The notes: generated by a model not told the origin, from the letters alone. A stretch of 64,000 nucleotides of DNA from Syngnathus acus (GCF_901709675.1 NC_051108.1:2480001-2544000), one strand, 5' to 3'. Shown: positions 33,487-46,489, counted from the stretch's first letter. Program-made: numbers and translations.

Positions 33487-36400
33487 AGACATCACCTGAA
33501 AGATGTAAAGGTATCAGCAAGCATTCAGATGAAAAAAAAAAAATACTATTTCTCTTTCCTTTTAAAATATTTACTTTTATATAGCAGAGTTGATTCCAAA
33601 TGTTCTTTTCTGTGGGGCACCAGAATTTAGTTTTGACTGACTTTATCGTTTTTGTTATCGTCATAGAGCGGTTGACAACGCAATGAAGTTTTTATATACT
33701 GTGAACTCGGTCATTTCAAGGAGGTTTGTTCACAGTAAAAGGAATACGCTGTAAAGTTTAACTCGAGACATGCTTTGAGGGACACTGTAACCTCTCGAAT
33801 TTAAAAAAAAATAAATAAAAAATTACAGAAGCTGGCTTTCTTCATGGACAGGTTCTTCCAAAGCAGTAAAAATCACACGTGTTACGCCTGCTCTTCGCAT
33901 TTCGACCAAAATGTGCGAATTATCTGCGAGTCTGAACCCGGACGCAGTCTGGAGGCAAAACTTGCATCAGTCACGTCTGACGCGAGCATGTGAAGCTCTG
34001 CCAGACATCACCGCTGCTCCACGAGCGGGATCGCAGATGCTAAAGAACGGCGTAAAATTTTAGCTGTGTGAGGACTGCGCTCGTATTTCAAGCTGATTTG
34101 TTGGAATATTACAAAAGCTTTTTTTTTTTGTTGAGTGATGTGCCCTCCGTGCTTTTACACTTGGCTTCACATGGGGCTAAACATGGGCCATTTGCCCGGG
34201 CCCCTTTTCTTCCCGCGCACCCTCGAGAGCACTCAACCGCCGCACTACAAGCCTTCTATTGTAACACAATAAATGAAGGTACTTCCAGAAACAAAAATAT
34301 CAGTATCTTGAATGCAAAATTGCTCCTCCGAGGGAGGTGTGATACAAAGTACGGAAAGCAACAATATGGCGGAATGACGGTTAGCTAGCATTAGCATTTA
34401 AGCTTCAAAGTTGTATACAGAAAAACAAAAATTAAAATATATTTCCTCCACATCCGTGGCCTTATTAGATAAGTTCGGCCCACAGGTGGCAAGTCTCAAT
34501 GTCAACTTGATTGATTTCAGGACCGGCGTTGAGGGACGATTGCATATTCATACGTCAATTTAAGCCCGGCGCTAGGTGGGGAGTCGTCCTCAAGTTGCCG
34601 CTCGACCGGAAAACGTTTCAATATGTGAGCTTCCGTGAAGCATAAAAATCTGATTTTTGATTTTCTTTGTAGCTCTTATATGAGTTTTTGTTTAGTACAC
34701 AAGTGCATGTTGGGAAAATGAACGAATCAAGCGAACAGGTCTTGAATAAACATTCAATCGGGGGTAGCCGGCAAAACCTGAGCCGCAGGCCTCGCTGCAC
34801 CCCCGGCCCGTTGAGATGTTCTGATTGGCTGGAGCGGGATATTGAGGTCATGCGGTCGATCTAATTGGCTGAGCCGGGAAACCGACCGGGGGTGGTTCTG
34901 CAAAGGTTCCTGGGCGCTGGAAGTGCGTTGACAGCTCAGAAGTTATTTGTCGATGTCATTTCCGCCTTTAAAAGTTTTCTCCAATTTAATCTGAGATGAA
35001 CTAATCCTTCACGTGAGGCTATTAAAGACGATACAATATCTTCACACACACACACACGCACACGCACACACAGACACCCAAAGTGTGAATCTAATGCCCT
35101 GCAATCCCTTTGTTCCTGATTTCATGCTTGATTTGGCCCACAGCTTGAGTGTGGCTGCCAAGCAGCGCCGCTCTCTGCTTTCACTCCTTGCCAAAATCAA
35201 ACACCGGTTGCATCCCGTCGGAAAAAAAGCTCCGTGTCTCGGGAACTGTTTGTTTGTTTGTTACTATTGTTTGCATCTCAGCAGCTTTCTCTCTCTGCAA
35301 ACATGTCATCGACGTGTGCCGTGAAATGTAAGCACAATAAGCCCACCGGTCACACTTGAGTGGGATAAAAATAGAATATGATTAAATGATTTCCCAGAGC
35401 CGCGAGAGGAATCCCGCGGCACTGCAACGACGAGCCTGATAGAAATCTTCTAATAGCTATCACGAGAGGCCTTTGAGACGTTTGCGTGGAAAATATTCCG
35501 ATGGCGCCCACGTCGGACACTCGTTCCTGGTTCCTGCGATCCCCTCCGGATCTGCTCAAAATTGTGACAGCTGCGTGATGAGGGCCAAGAGGGAGCGAGC
35601 CGGAGACAGACAAGGAGAAAGGAGGAGAGCGTCCCCAGAGAGCCGCTGCGACGCAACTCCGGCCGCCGCCTGCATGCCAATGAGGAGATTCCCCTGCAGT
35701 GACAGCAGAGGCGGTGTTGGAAGGGGGGGTCAGATCAGCAGGAGGGGGCCCGATGCTGACGTTGGACTGCTTTGATTGTGACATCGCTCACAAAGAGCTC
35801 AACACTGCGGGCCAATAATTCCGAAGTGATTCAGTCAAGGTGAATGTGGCATAAAAGGTAAAAAGAGTAACGCCTTGGCTGCTGGCAAAATGCCGACTGG
35901 CTGATTTTTCCTTACGGGGGTTTTCCTGACTCAAATCGGGGCAGATCACAGTGGTTGGCCTAAAAACATCAGAAGGGGTGAACTACTGTTTCGTTAAATG
36001 CTCATATTTGAAATTCAGAGCGCTGACATCAGCATTTTTTTTTTTTTTCGAATAGTCTCAAATGCTTAACGGCAAAAAAAAATCTGAAAACCGCGCACTG
36101 AAATTTATAAAAGTATTTTGTGACCGTTGGTTCCCGATCCGCTTGAATCGTGGTTCCATTGTATATATTCGTTTAAATTGTGCCACCGATGCTAACAGAA
36201 GCGCCGCAGGTAGAAGCGTTAGCCGAGCGAGCGCCCCCCCCCACCCTGAAGAAGAATTAATAACTAATTATGTCAGGTCACTCGTCCAGATGGTCCTCTC
36301 AGATGGGCCCGCAGCCCGGACCTCACCTCCAACAAGAACCTCTGACCCCTTAGCTCGCATCACCCATGGCAACATGAATTCTGAGGCCTGCACGGGGATA

Positions 36401-37834
36401 AACAAGTGGAGATAGAAGGGATGGTTATTTTTGGGGAGGGCTAGATGGGGCGTGGCAGATCAGTGCTGGCTGGCTGCCTTTAAAGCTCCATGAATACAAG
36501 ACTCCCTGCCAGGGGCTCTGATCTCCACGGTCATGGTTCCGCTATTACCCGCCACGTTTCTTGTAACGGGCAGATGGCTCAGAGTTTCGGCGCACACATC
36601 CATTCAGCCCGAGCCGCATCAATGGACACAACCTGATACTCCCCTTTCTTGTCTCATTAGGAGGCTATAGAAACATAAGAACATAATAGCGGGGGAATTA
36701 AGTGCCCGTGTGGATGTCAAAGGGGATGCGGCGAAAGATTGGGACGAGGGGCTAACAAGTGCACGCCGCGCAGCCTCGGCTTTGCGCCTGATTAGCGCTT
36801 TCGACCGGGCTGATGGGTAAAAGACAAGTCCTCGGGGACGGAGGGGATTTTTAAACAGGCACTTCAACAGCCAGACCGGGCAACAAAGCTTCTGGCTGAC
36901 AGGAAACGGACGGCCAAATGGGGAATTTTGGAATCACGCACATATCAGAATTTAAAACTCCAAAAATGTTTGCGAGTGGTAAATTGAATTAAAAGCCGTT
37001 TTATGTTCTAATCAATCCAATTGAAGGACTCGAGTCAATGAAAAGATTCTTAATTCGTCCATCTCGCCCCGCACCGACTCCGGTGCACATGACTGCTTTT
37101 CTTCTCGCCTCTTTCGCCTTTTCACGACGCTCCATAAAAGCTCTTTTGACAATTTGTCACATGGAAGCTCCCCTAAACTCTTCAGCAAACAAGAACTTTA
37201 GCAAAGCTCCTCAGTGTGAGCCCGGCAAGACCAGATGATGTCTCGGGCCGGTGTTTGAGCAAGAGACAGAAGGACAAAGCAGCTAAGAAGAAACCAAACA
37301 AAGACACCTTAAAAAGGATTTGAGATGTTTAACCACATCTCATTCACTCGGCCACTTTCTCCTCCGTCTCCGAGAATCGAGATGGAACAAAAGCACAATT
37401 GCTTCCCCAGCCTTTTTTTTTTTCTTTTCTAATACGCTGTTGGTATCATTTTGATAAATTATAAACAGCGGAGAAGAAGATAGAAGACTCGCTCGCTGAG
37501 TTGCTGTCAATGACCTGACGAGATGTTGTTAAACACGGATAATTACTCGCGAAAGGGTTCATCGTTCTAATTACATTATTACCTTTCTTGCCGCTAAGAG
37601 TCTAACGAGATTAGTCTGCCGGTCACGTTTCTCCTCTCAGACGAGAGCAGACAATAGAAAACTTCAGCAGCCGTCGGGGCTCTTTCGGGAAGCGAGAATT
37701 TTTGCCACACCAAAAAAAAAAAATCTATGATTTGATTAAAAATCCATAATATTGATCCATGACATATACGTAAGTTCCAAATCATTTCCAAGTTGGGCTA
37801 CACAGGCTTGTCATGGGAGAGAGCCAGCTCCGCC

Positions 37835-37975
37835 GTTACCGTGGCAACTAAGAAAACCCTACTTTGATGGCAGCAAACTCTGTGTCACTTCCACTTACAA
37901 CCCAGACTAAACTCCACTGTTACCATGGCAACCAAGCCATCTCTGTGTCACTTCCACTTACAACCCAGACTAAAC
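37835..37975. promoter_or_regulatory. Two RFX X-boxes in a partly duplicated 63-bp unit
   Basis: GTTACCGTGGCAAC (37835-37848) and GTTACCATGGCAAC (37919-37932) are both strong X-box matches, 84 bases apart. A 35-base sequence beginning CTCTGTGTCACTTCC is repeated exactly at 37878-37912 and 37941-37975. The segment therefore looks like a local duplication that doubled an RFX site plus its flank. The second site is a perfect palindrome. Confidence 0.55.
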
Positions 37976-40153
37976 ACGGCTCCTCCCCTTTTTTACGCCG
38001 AGCTTGTCTTTCAGTCCAGACGCACCACGTCATTTTTATTTTAATACTTTAATTCAAACGAGCGCGCACAAACTTTGCTCCCCGTGGCACGTTTCATCGA
38101 CGACGGCCACTTTTGGCGTGCTGTGTCCTGGGCGCTCTCCGAGGCCTCCTATTAGCTAGTGCTCTGTAATCACTCTGGTGATATATTAGCACAATGCATT
38201 GATTAACCGATAATCCAATCACTCGCCTTTTATTGATCTTTTATAAAGCCCGCCCCCCCCCTCGACAATAAAGCCGCAGACTGTGGGTCAATAGGCGCAC
38301 GAGGAGAGGAGTATCCTTGCACCTAATTGGCTTATGAAATAATACAAACATTTTGCTTTCCCTGCACCAGCGGAAATCAATGGCGGGCTAAGCCGCCGCA
38401 TTCAAATCGATCGGCTCCAGCCGCACGCTTTGCTTTTCACCGGAAAATAACTTGCACTTAATGCCTCTTTGTTTCTTTAGCACTGTCAAAGCGGCGTTGT
38501 TTAAATCCTTCTTCTCCAGCTACCATTTCTCTGCCTTTCATCTTTTTTTTTTCCTCCCAAGGTTCAGTCTGGCCACTCCATCTTCCTCCCACTCGGTCTT
38601 CGCTCCTCTTTACCACTGATGTTGGGTTTGCCAGATAAGTTTCTACTTACAGGGGAGACCACATCTGACACCCAGCTGTGTGGGTCACGGGCTGCAAAAG
38701 CAGCTGCTGGTCATAAATCACTCCAGCCGGAGGAGTTCTGGCACTTCTTCTGTCAGCCGTGAAACAAAGACGTAGAGGTAGAGGCGGGGACGGGAGGGGG
38801 CGAGGGGAGGGGGGCTACAGCCGACCTGACGAACAACAGCAGAACCGTCCGACACCTTTGTCACGGGGGTACCTGCTATTTGAAAAGTCTACTGTAAGCG
38901 GTTTATTAAAGCCACCGAGGGAGTCATGCAAATGGCGAGTCGAGAGGTGCTGCGGCGCGGTATGTAAGCAATTATCCTTAAACAGGCCTCGCCGATTGTC
39001 AGCGCGAGGTCAGAGGACAGACGACCCCTTGCCGAGTTACTGTAGCCGAGGAAATGCAAATAATTCGCTTGACTTTTTTTTCTTTCCCCCCCCAAACATA
39101 TGCGGTCAATTAATCTGACAAATTATCCTGGATATTGCTTCCCTCCTTTCAAATGACTTTTTGTTTTTCTGCAAAATTAGATTCTTAGATTGTGATATAA
39201 GAACAGATTATAAAAGAACTAGATTACGCAATGACGTAAGAAGATGATAAAAGTGCAACAAAATGACCAAATTCGCTATTTGAGCACAAGTCCAAAAATT
39301 CAATAACCACGTTTTCCGTGCATCTGCGGGAGTGTTGTAATTCAACACCTGCTTTGCCCTCAAAGCCGCCGCCGTGTTTATACTTCAGCCCACACACAGC
39401 TGGCCCACGATGGAGATTTGGATAATAAATTGGGTCTTATTATATGAGGCGCCAAATCACCGGCAACGGATGAGATAAAAGCAACGTGAATGGGGTGGGA
39501 CTGCAGGGGATGGATGAGTGTGAAGAGATTTGACTTCGAAATCGGTCTTGGCAATGAAGGGGGGAAAAAACCTTTACCTGAACGTAAATCTACGCGTCAA
39601 TTTCTCATAAGGTTATCAGTAAAAAAGGTCCAGTTGCCGATGATAAAAAAAAAATTAAAATTGTGTCAACACACACCAAAAAAAAAGGATAAAATGATCA
39701 CAGGAGAGCGAAAGGCTAGAGAGAACTTCGTTGGCCTTCTCGGCGTGCGATCGATAGCAGTGTAATGAGCCTGGTATTAGCTGGGGTGATGAGGGACCCG
39801 ACCAGGACAGAAGGAGGGGGGGGCTTGCAGGGTCAGACTCCGATTCCAACAGCAAACAACACCTGAGAAGGCCGATGACACATTTCAGAAGCGGACTGAT
39901 TCTGTGATTTATATGCTCAATACAAAAACATCTAAGACCGATTAAATTTTCCATCGGCGAGTGAAACTACGAACGAAAGCGAGCAAAACCGACCCTAATC
40001 CTGACTGAGAATAGGAAAGCACTCAGCGTTGCGGCTGCCTTTTGATACAGATTGGCAAACAATGGCTTCTGCCACTCTCCTAAATCCACTACCCACCAGC
40101 AATTTGTATGAGAATGACAGAGATTGTCTTCGGATGCTCGCAAGAGGACGAGA

Positions 40154-40203
40154 AGGGGAGGGGGGGGGGGGGGGGGGGCGGAGTAGGGGAGAAGTAGGGG
40201 GGT
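40154..40203 (+). repeat. G-rich tract with G19 run
   Basis: It consists of GGGG, then an uninterrupted run of 19 G at 40160-40178, then further G4 and G6 blocks within 25 bases. It fits the four-run pattern of an intramolecular G-quadruplex. Confidence 0.9.
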
Positions 40204-41719
40204 GGATCACCATCAGGTACACTCAAAAGCAATCTGTTGCCTCGTCAATGGGCTCATTCTGTTGGAGTGCCGTGTGCGCCATGACCAAAGTCAGCAACCG
40301 GCCACAGACTAGCGGGGGGACGCCCGGGTCCTTTCATTGGAGGGATCAAAGTAGGGATAGAGAGAGATGGGCCCCATCGCTTTGTGCTTTCGTGTCTCCC
40401 AAAACAAACTCTTGTCGGCTGAAGGTGGTCTCGATTTTTTAGAGCAGATGGTCCAGAAAGGTGCCAACGGGGGACGGCGGCAAGCTCCAGAACATGTCGT
40501 TGAAGATATAAAACTGAAATTTCGAAAGACCGACAAACCACTTCCTCTCGGGTGAATCGACACTTTCTTCATCCGAGCTACCCCGTGCTATGCTAATGGC
40601 ATGCTAATCAGAGTTAACGCCGTCATAGGGTCCGATACTCCAGATGAATGTATCTGTCACATGTTCACGTTCCCATTAGCATAAATCAGGTTCACGCTGC
40701 CTTTGTAATTAGTGTTTTCATGTGAATGCTAATACGATATGTTGATTAGATCGGCCTACGAGAATGGAAATGACTCGCCGGCCTCAAACAGCACCCACCT
40801 TCGCGTCAAACTATTAATACGTGCGGCGGCCGGAAAAAAATGACTGATGCTGAAATATAATAGCTGAAGCATTAATCAGATTTCTGAGGTGTTTCTTAAT
40901 CATGCAGTTATTTTTTCATCAAAGAGCTAATTGAAAAAGGACTTTTTGAACCGCCGGTGTGTGTTACTGTTGATTTATGAACACTAATTCTGTCTATCTG
41001 AAGAGTTGGGTGGAATTAGTGTTTGGTGGTCACTCCAGAGATGACTGTTGGGGGGAAAAAAAACAGATATCCTTAGCCTAAGATTTTAACCTTACTGGAA
41101 GAAAATTAAATTTTATTTGTAATCATTTACACGGTTCTTCAATTGGACCTTTTTAAAACTTTGTCATGTGAATCTTTACACGGATGCTGCTATTGCTCAT
41201 TTTTTTACGGAGATATTTTTTTTATAAAATATGCCTGATATTGTTTACTGTCTACATGTGTTGCTTCACCGTTTGTCTTCAGGTTTGAGGTTTTTGATTA
41301 TGGACATAGCAATAGAATTTTACGTTCTGTTAGCATTAAGCTAGCACAGAAACTTGGATTCACTGTGACATAAATAACACCACTGGATTTCTTTCCTTAG
41401 CATTTTGGCCCAGTGACAGAAATCACAAGCCTCTCTATAAAAAAAAAAAAAAAAAAAAGTTGACTTTAAGGGGGTCCGGTAACATACAAGGTCCCACCTA
41501 TGCCCCCACTAATCAAACAGTGAGCATGCTGGCATACAAACTACACCTGTGTAACTTTGATGGCGGACGCCACAGGTGCAGCAAAAATCAGGCCGAAAAG
41601 TGGTTTTGGGCTCTCCCCGGGGACCTCCTTCGCACCCCTGACATGCCGCATTCCCCTCAGACTGGCGACCCTCCGTGATGGACGGCAACCTCCATGCCTA
41701 TAAGCCAACGCCAAAACCT

Positions 41720-41736
41720 CCCCCCCCCCCCCCCCC
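41720..41736. repeat. Poly-C tract
   Basis: Run of 17 C, equivalent to a G-run on the minus strand. It is a simple repeat with no other visible function. Confidence 0.9.
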
Positions 41737-43176
41737 ACTGTCAGGACAAAAAAAATGGTTTTTGGGATGAAGGAATTTGCTAAAAGGGATGGAAGCGCTT
41801 ACAAGTTCTTGGCTAATAGTGTCTGATTCCGAGTGGGGACTGACTGATTGAGAAGGCCAAAAAAGAAAATCACACCTCGGGGGTGACTAAATTTGTTTTC
41901 AGTCTAGCAAGTACTGGTGTTAGTTCCCTGCCTTCAACCTGATTCTTTGGTAATTTACGAGGCCTGACCTGTGAATCCAAACATCTCGGAACACACGGTC
42001 CCCCTCGTGGGAATTTAAAGCAGTCTTTCAATTGTTTTTGGGGCAGCTTAGGCAAGTTCCAAAGTGGGAAGAAAATTATGTCATCGGAAAATACCAGCGG
42101 CACGGAATATTAAATCGAAAGTGCTGACGAGCGCAAGTAAAAAAACATTTTATTCTACTAAATTCTACGTTCCAAAAAATCAACTGTACAGATTCTGCTT
42201 TTTACTAGCGAGCGACGGTATTCTGTAAAGAATTTCCTTTTTTCCTCCAATCCCATTAGGGAGAGGACTTCGCCTCACGCGGCTTCTCCCGGCAGAGCGA
42301 AAAGCCGAATGAGAGATAGTCAAACAAGAGGCCAGTAATTTGCGCTGTGTTTTTAAGTTATTCCAGCTCCTGGCAGCCCGGCAACGGCTGACCCCTCTTC
42401 CCCTCCCGTCTGCTAAGAGGCCTACGGGGAGGAATCAGCCCAAATTATCTTTTATTGATCCAGAGACGCAGGTGAATACAAAGCAGGCCTCGTCTCTCCC
42501 CTCCGTTTTTATCATACCATCCCTCCCCTTTGCCTGCCTTGCAGCGGGAGCCGCTATAAAAAAAATAAACAGCTTTTTATGTAAGAGGGACGATTCCAAG
42601 CGACACCACGCGCCATTGTATCAGCGTTGATTTACTGTTTGGACCGGGCCCGCTTTGATTAGAGCTCGTCTTTCATTGCTAACCGAGCGGAAGGCGATGG
42701 CGAGCGTCTGTTTTTCTGCCTTCAATCCGCCGTTGTCCTTTCGCCCCGGCATACAAATCACTGTGGCGGCGGCGCGAGCTACTCCATTAGCTCCAAGTCG
42801 CTGTTAAATCAATGCGTGACTTATCAAATGAAATTGGGGATTATGAGGTAATCACCTAGCAAATGTTGCCGAAATTGTAATTATCTCTAGTCGACGCATC
42901 TCAAAGAGAGTAAGTCGTTAAATGGAGGCTATGTCTCTTTGGTAAAGTCTTGTTTGTATCATTTAATAGTGCTCAGCCATAAAATGGACACCCTGAAACA
43001 TTATTGCACTGAAAAAAAGGACATTAAGGTTGCCGGTGTTTAAATGATTTTTTTTTTTTTATATTCTTATCAAACAGCTTGTATTCATTCAATACTTTCA
43101 AAGAAGTCAATTTTCAAAATATATCATTTCTGTTAGTAAATAGTTCGGGGGACACCTGCCAAGTGTAAAAGTGCAA

Positions 43177-43192
43177 CACTGCCCCCAAGTGG
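43177..43192 (-). promoter_or_regulatory. CTCF-like motif downstream of ripply2
   Basis: On the minus strand it reads CCACTTGGGGGCAGTG, a good CTCF core, between sim1 and the 3' end of ripply2. Confidence 0.4.
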
Positions 43193-43335
43193 ACACACTA
43201 GAAGGTTACATCACACAGCCACAAATACAACTTCATTTAGTTGCTTCATCAAATCATCAGATATGCTCTTCAGTAGTTTTATGCATTGCATCAAAGTCAA
43301 GTCATAGGAAAAACAAATATTTTAATCTTCTATGC

Positions 43336-43400
43336 ATCTGGACCTGAACCAGAATTTTGTAACTATGAGGCAGATGTGCTAACCATTAGCACCACATGCA
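43336..43400 (-). mobile_element. SINE head fragment
   Basis: Minus-strand reading gives TGGTGCTAATGGTTAGCACA followed by TCTGCCTCATAGTTA, matching the box A and spacer part of the tRNA-derived SINE at 10.4-10.8 kb. The rest of the element is absent. Confidence 0.6.
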
Positions 43401-44824
43401 CTTTCCATGATCTTCTCATGACTGAATCTACTGGCGCGAACAAAAGCGTGCAAACATTCCAAAGCGGCGACCTCAGACATAAAACCAAAAGGTGCGAGCG
43501 CGAGAAGCATCTCCACCGGCTTCAGTCTTGGACTCATCTGGGTCACACTTTGTCACCTCTGCGAGTGTCACTGCTCGCACCGCTAGGCTCGGTCACAGAG
43601 TTCACTGGAGCGGGCCGTCACTCAAATGATCTCAATCTTAAATACACTGAAGTTTTCAAGAATGATCATCTAAGAGCTTCATGTAAGTTCTGCTAATGAC
43701 AATCGAGACAAAACTATGTTCACACACTAGTAAATAGAAATGCGGGGGTTTATTTAGAGGTATGGTATTCGTCCCCAGAGGTCAAACAAGGGGCCGGAGA
43801 GTGTGGAGTGGGGGGTCCGGGCACCCTTAGGTGTGTCTTGCTCACACCTTCCTAATTTACACCCACCCTTGAGCAGCATGTGCCGCAAGGGTGAGAATGG
43901 TGCAAAGTCCACTCGGGGTCTCAATGTCACGCTGGGATTGAGTCAATGCTCACTATTTGTAATTTTTCATTGAGCCAAGAAGTGGCAAAAAGAATGATCA
44001 ACAAAAAAAAAAAAATTAACAGAGCTTGACACAAGTGCATTAAAAGGCTAAAGGTTCATCAGCCAGGGCATCAGTGCTTGGTTTTATATTTAACTGCGGA
44101 GGTTTCACACCCAAGTAGGTGACAGTGCTGATAGCATTAAAAGTCTGACACCCAAGCCTGGGAAAGTTCCAGGCAGGCAGTTTTAAGTTGAAGAGGTTAT
44201 CAGAGCATCATGATTTAAAAATGTTGAGCCACCGGTCGCTTTCATTTGCACCTTTTAGCTTGATACGCTTGCAGCCTTGAAACTAAGCGGCAAGTTAAAT
44301 TGGGGATTTAACGTCACGCATTTGAGAGAAAATACAAATATATTCTAAATGTATTTATATTCAGACGTAAATCCGGAATCAACCGTACACTACTGAGTGA
44401 AAAGGCCTTAAAAGTTTGTGGACCCAAAATAAACAACCGACGGGCCCGATGCAGCCCGGGAGCCACAGATTGAAATTCGGTTTTTATCTTGAAACAGACA
44501 AAGTTCTATTCTATTTTATTCTAATATATCAAGTTATATTTTAATATTAGAAAAAAATGCAGTGCAGTTGGACACCAGCCCACATGTTACAGACTTTCCT
44601 GTGAAGGCTGACACCTCCATTTTGTCACGCACCATGCGCACCTCAGGCGACTCTGCAGAGGAAGTGGGACGTTTTTTACGACCTTGCACTTATCGTTGCA
44701 TGGGAAAGATGCTTCTTGTGAGCCGTTAGGGAAAGAAATTGGAATGTGCTAAGTTGCTAAATATACATTTCACTAAACTTAATTCAGAACACAAAACAAG
44801 AAAATGAGGTTCATTTCAACATAT

Positions 44825-44830
44825 TTTATT
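44825..44830 (-). terminator. ripply2: ripply2 poly(A) signal
   Basis: TTTATT on the plus strand is AATAAA on the minus strand, about 170 bases after the ripply2 stop. It is the nearest canonical signal in the right orientation. Confidence 0.55.
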
Positions 44831-44997
44831 GCAGGGTGCACAAAATACAAAAGAGGTAGTTGACAAAATAATTTAAAAGCAATAATAAACTTTTTTTGTT
44901 GTGGTATAAAAAATGAGTAATGGGCTATATACAATTATTTACAGCAATAAATAGGAATAGGAAATATATTAACACACTATGCGCATCATTGGAAATG

Positions 44998-45588
44998 TTA
45001 GTTGAGCTCCTTTGGCATCTCTATCAGCACTTCTTCCTCCTCTTCCTCATCTTCATCATCCTCGTTTTCCTCTGTATCTTCTTCACTGGAGGAAGAGTCT
45101 TCACAGGGGCAGATGGTGGCTTGGACCGGGTAGTTCCGAAGGAGTATCTCGGCTTCCCGGTACAGATAATCAAAGCATTTGGTTTTGGGCCAGTACAACC
45201 TTTAAAAAATGATATGGAGGACAAAAAAAAAATGAAAACACCGTTGGAGCATAAAAAATAAATTCATTAGATTAAAATAGTTTAAAATATAATTATTTAA
45301 AAATTTACTGAGATGTAAAAAAAAAATAAAAAATTACTTGACTGGATGAACGAAAAGGGCTGGTTTGGGTTGCGCTTCAGCAGGATTGAAAGGAGCCTGA
45401 AAGTTGAAGGTCTTCATTAGACTTTTCCATCCGTGCAAAATATATTCACGAATGTGCAATGAAGTCAAATTTACCATAAGTATGGAAGTTGTCGTCTCGG
45501 TTCTAATCCAAGGTCTCCACATGTTGGACGCTTGGTTCGCGTCGTTGTCGTGAGGCACCAAAAGATTAAATCCACCGCGAGCGTTCAT
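44998..45588 (-). CDS. ripply2: Ripply2, WRPW-type transcriptional co-repressor adaptor
   Basis: Ripply proteins bridge T-box factors such as Tbx6 to Groucho/TLE and switch off the segmentation programme at somite boundaries; they act in the nucleus. Exons on the minus strand: 45588-45475, 45396-45338 and 45199-44998. They join in frame (HPVK|LYWPKTK) to 124 residues. The N-terminal third has MWRPW, the Groucho-binding motif. The Ripply homology domain covers VHPVKLYWPKTKCFDYLYRE and reaches NYPVQATI, where most relatives have FPVQ or FPIQ. The C terminus is a long acidic tail (runs of E and D). The start is the ATG at 45588, the first ATG in an open frame that extends farther upstream. Neighbouring mrap2 supports ripply2 rather than ripply1, since RIPPLY2 and MRAP2 are close together in human (6q14). 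CYB5R4, which lies between them in human, is absent here. Confidence 0.93.
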
Positions 45589-45669
45589 GTTTGCAAAGAA
45601 GAGCGAAGATGCCGCTGGCGGTCCGAGCCGAGTTCGTCCCGTCGAGAAGTCGCGATGTTGCAAAGTGGG

Positions 45670-45808
45670 TGCGTCATGAAGCGGATGCAGCTATTTAACA
45701 GGCTGCTCGAGCCGAGCGCCAAATTGGACTTTTGACGCGTCGCCAAGTGTCTCCATGCGCCACGGTGCGGAGGTGTGAAATCACACATGAGCAAACTCCG
45801 AACATATG
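45670..45808 (-). promoter_or_regulatory. ripply2: ripply2 upstream region with T-box inverted repeat
   Basis: AGGTGTGA at 45771-45778 and TCACACAT at 45781-45788 form an inverted pair of T-box half-sites separated by two bases, about 185 bases upstream of the ripply2 ATG. An E-box CATATG lies at 45803-45808. A TATA-like TTAAATAG on the minus strand lies near 45692-45699. Tbx6 and Mesp bHLH factors are known activators of ripply2 in vertebrate presomitic mesoderm, so the arrangement fits. Binding is inferred. Confidence 0.5.
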
Positions 45809-46430
45809 GGCCAAACTTGCTTTACTTTGGGACATTTTAAATTGTTTGCGATTCCATTTTACGTCGTATCAAACAAATCGTCCACGCTCTCAAGACTGAG
45901 AGTGTCACAAACTACGTGCGTCAAAAGAAGAACTAAAGCAGCGATAAAATCTCAAAGTCGCAATCCAAATCTGACACTTCCCAGGACGTGTTTAGAAATT
46001 ATTATTATTTTGAACGCGTTTCGACGCATTAAAAAGCTCACCATATTACGCGTAAAAGCATTTGGGTTGAAAAGTGCAAAGATACACGCGCCGCTCCTGA
46101 CAGCCCCCCGCTGCGTGGGTGATCAGAGGAGGGGGGTGAGAAGAAGTTGACACGCGTCAACCTTTCAGCAAGACTTTTAAAATATATTGATGAACTGCAT
46201 TCGAGTGTAAACAAACTGGGAAGAGTTTCATCACAGGTCATAAATATTACTTAAGGATTTGAGTGCATTGAAAAGCATATCAAACATTGCGTAACGTTCA
46301 AGTAGGAATTGGTTTTATCTCCAGGAACTTTTGCATTAAAGATAAATACAAAACGTATTCAGCAAACCACTACAAATTGTTATTTTCTAATTCTAACTTG
46401 GGTGTAAGAAAAACTTTTTCGCCAAAGTGT

Positions 46431-46431
<1 letters not shown>

Positions 46432-46488
<57 letters not shown>
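46432..46488. repeat. (AC)28 microsatellite
   Basis: Perfect AC run of about 57 bases in the ripply2-mrap2 intergenic region. Confidence 0.97.

Positions 46489-46489
<1 letters not shown>

Larger units (their letters stand above)
33487..44824. other. Gene-free region between sim1 and ripply2
   Basis: No gene is supported in these 11 kb. Open frames are short and inconsistent with known families. The stretch includes a duplicated X-box segment (37.8-38.0 kb), a poly-G quadruplex-prone tract (40.16 kb), a poly-C run (41.72 kb) and a SINE fragment (43.3 kb). ASCC3, which follows SIM1 in mammals, is not seen here. The region may contain sim1 enhancers; nothing in the sequence alone proves this. 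Confidence 0.6.

Noticed and set aside
36080-36170. Resemblance of a GTGGTTCCATTGTAT stretch to one near 51740 in crybg1 intron 1
   Set aside because: Similarity covers only about 15 bases and may be chance; it is not enough to call a repeat family.
33487-44824. Search for ASCC3 or another gene between sim1 and ripply2
   Set aside because: No exon with recognisable ASCC3 helicase motifs or any other conserved protein was seen in the frames available.
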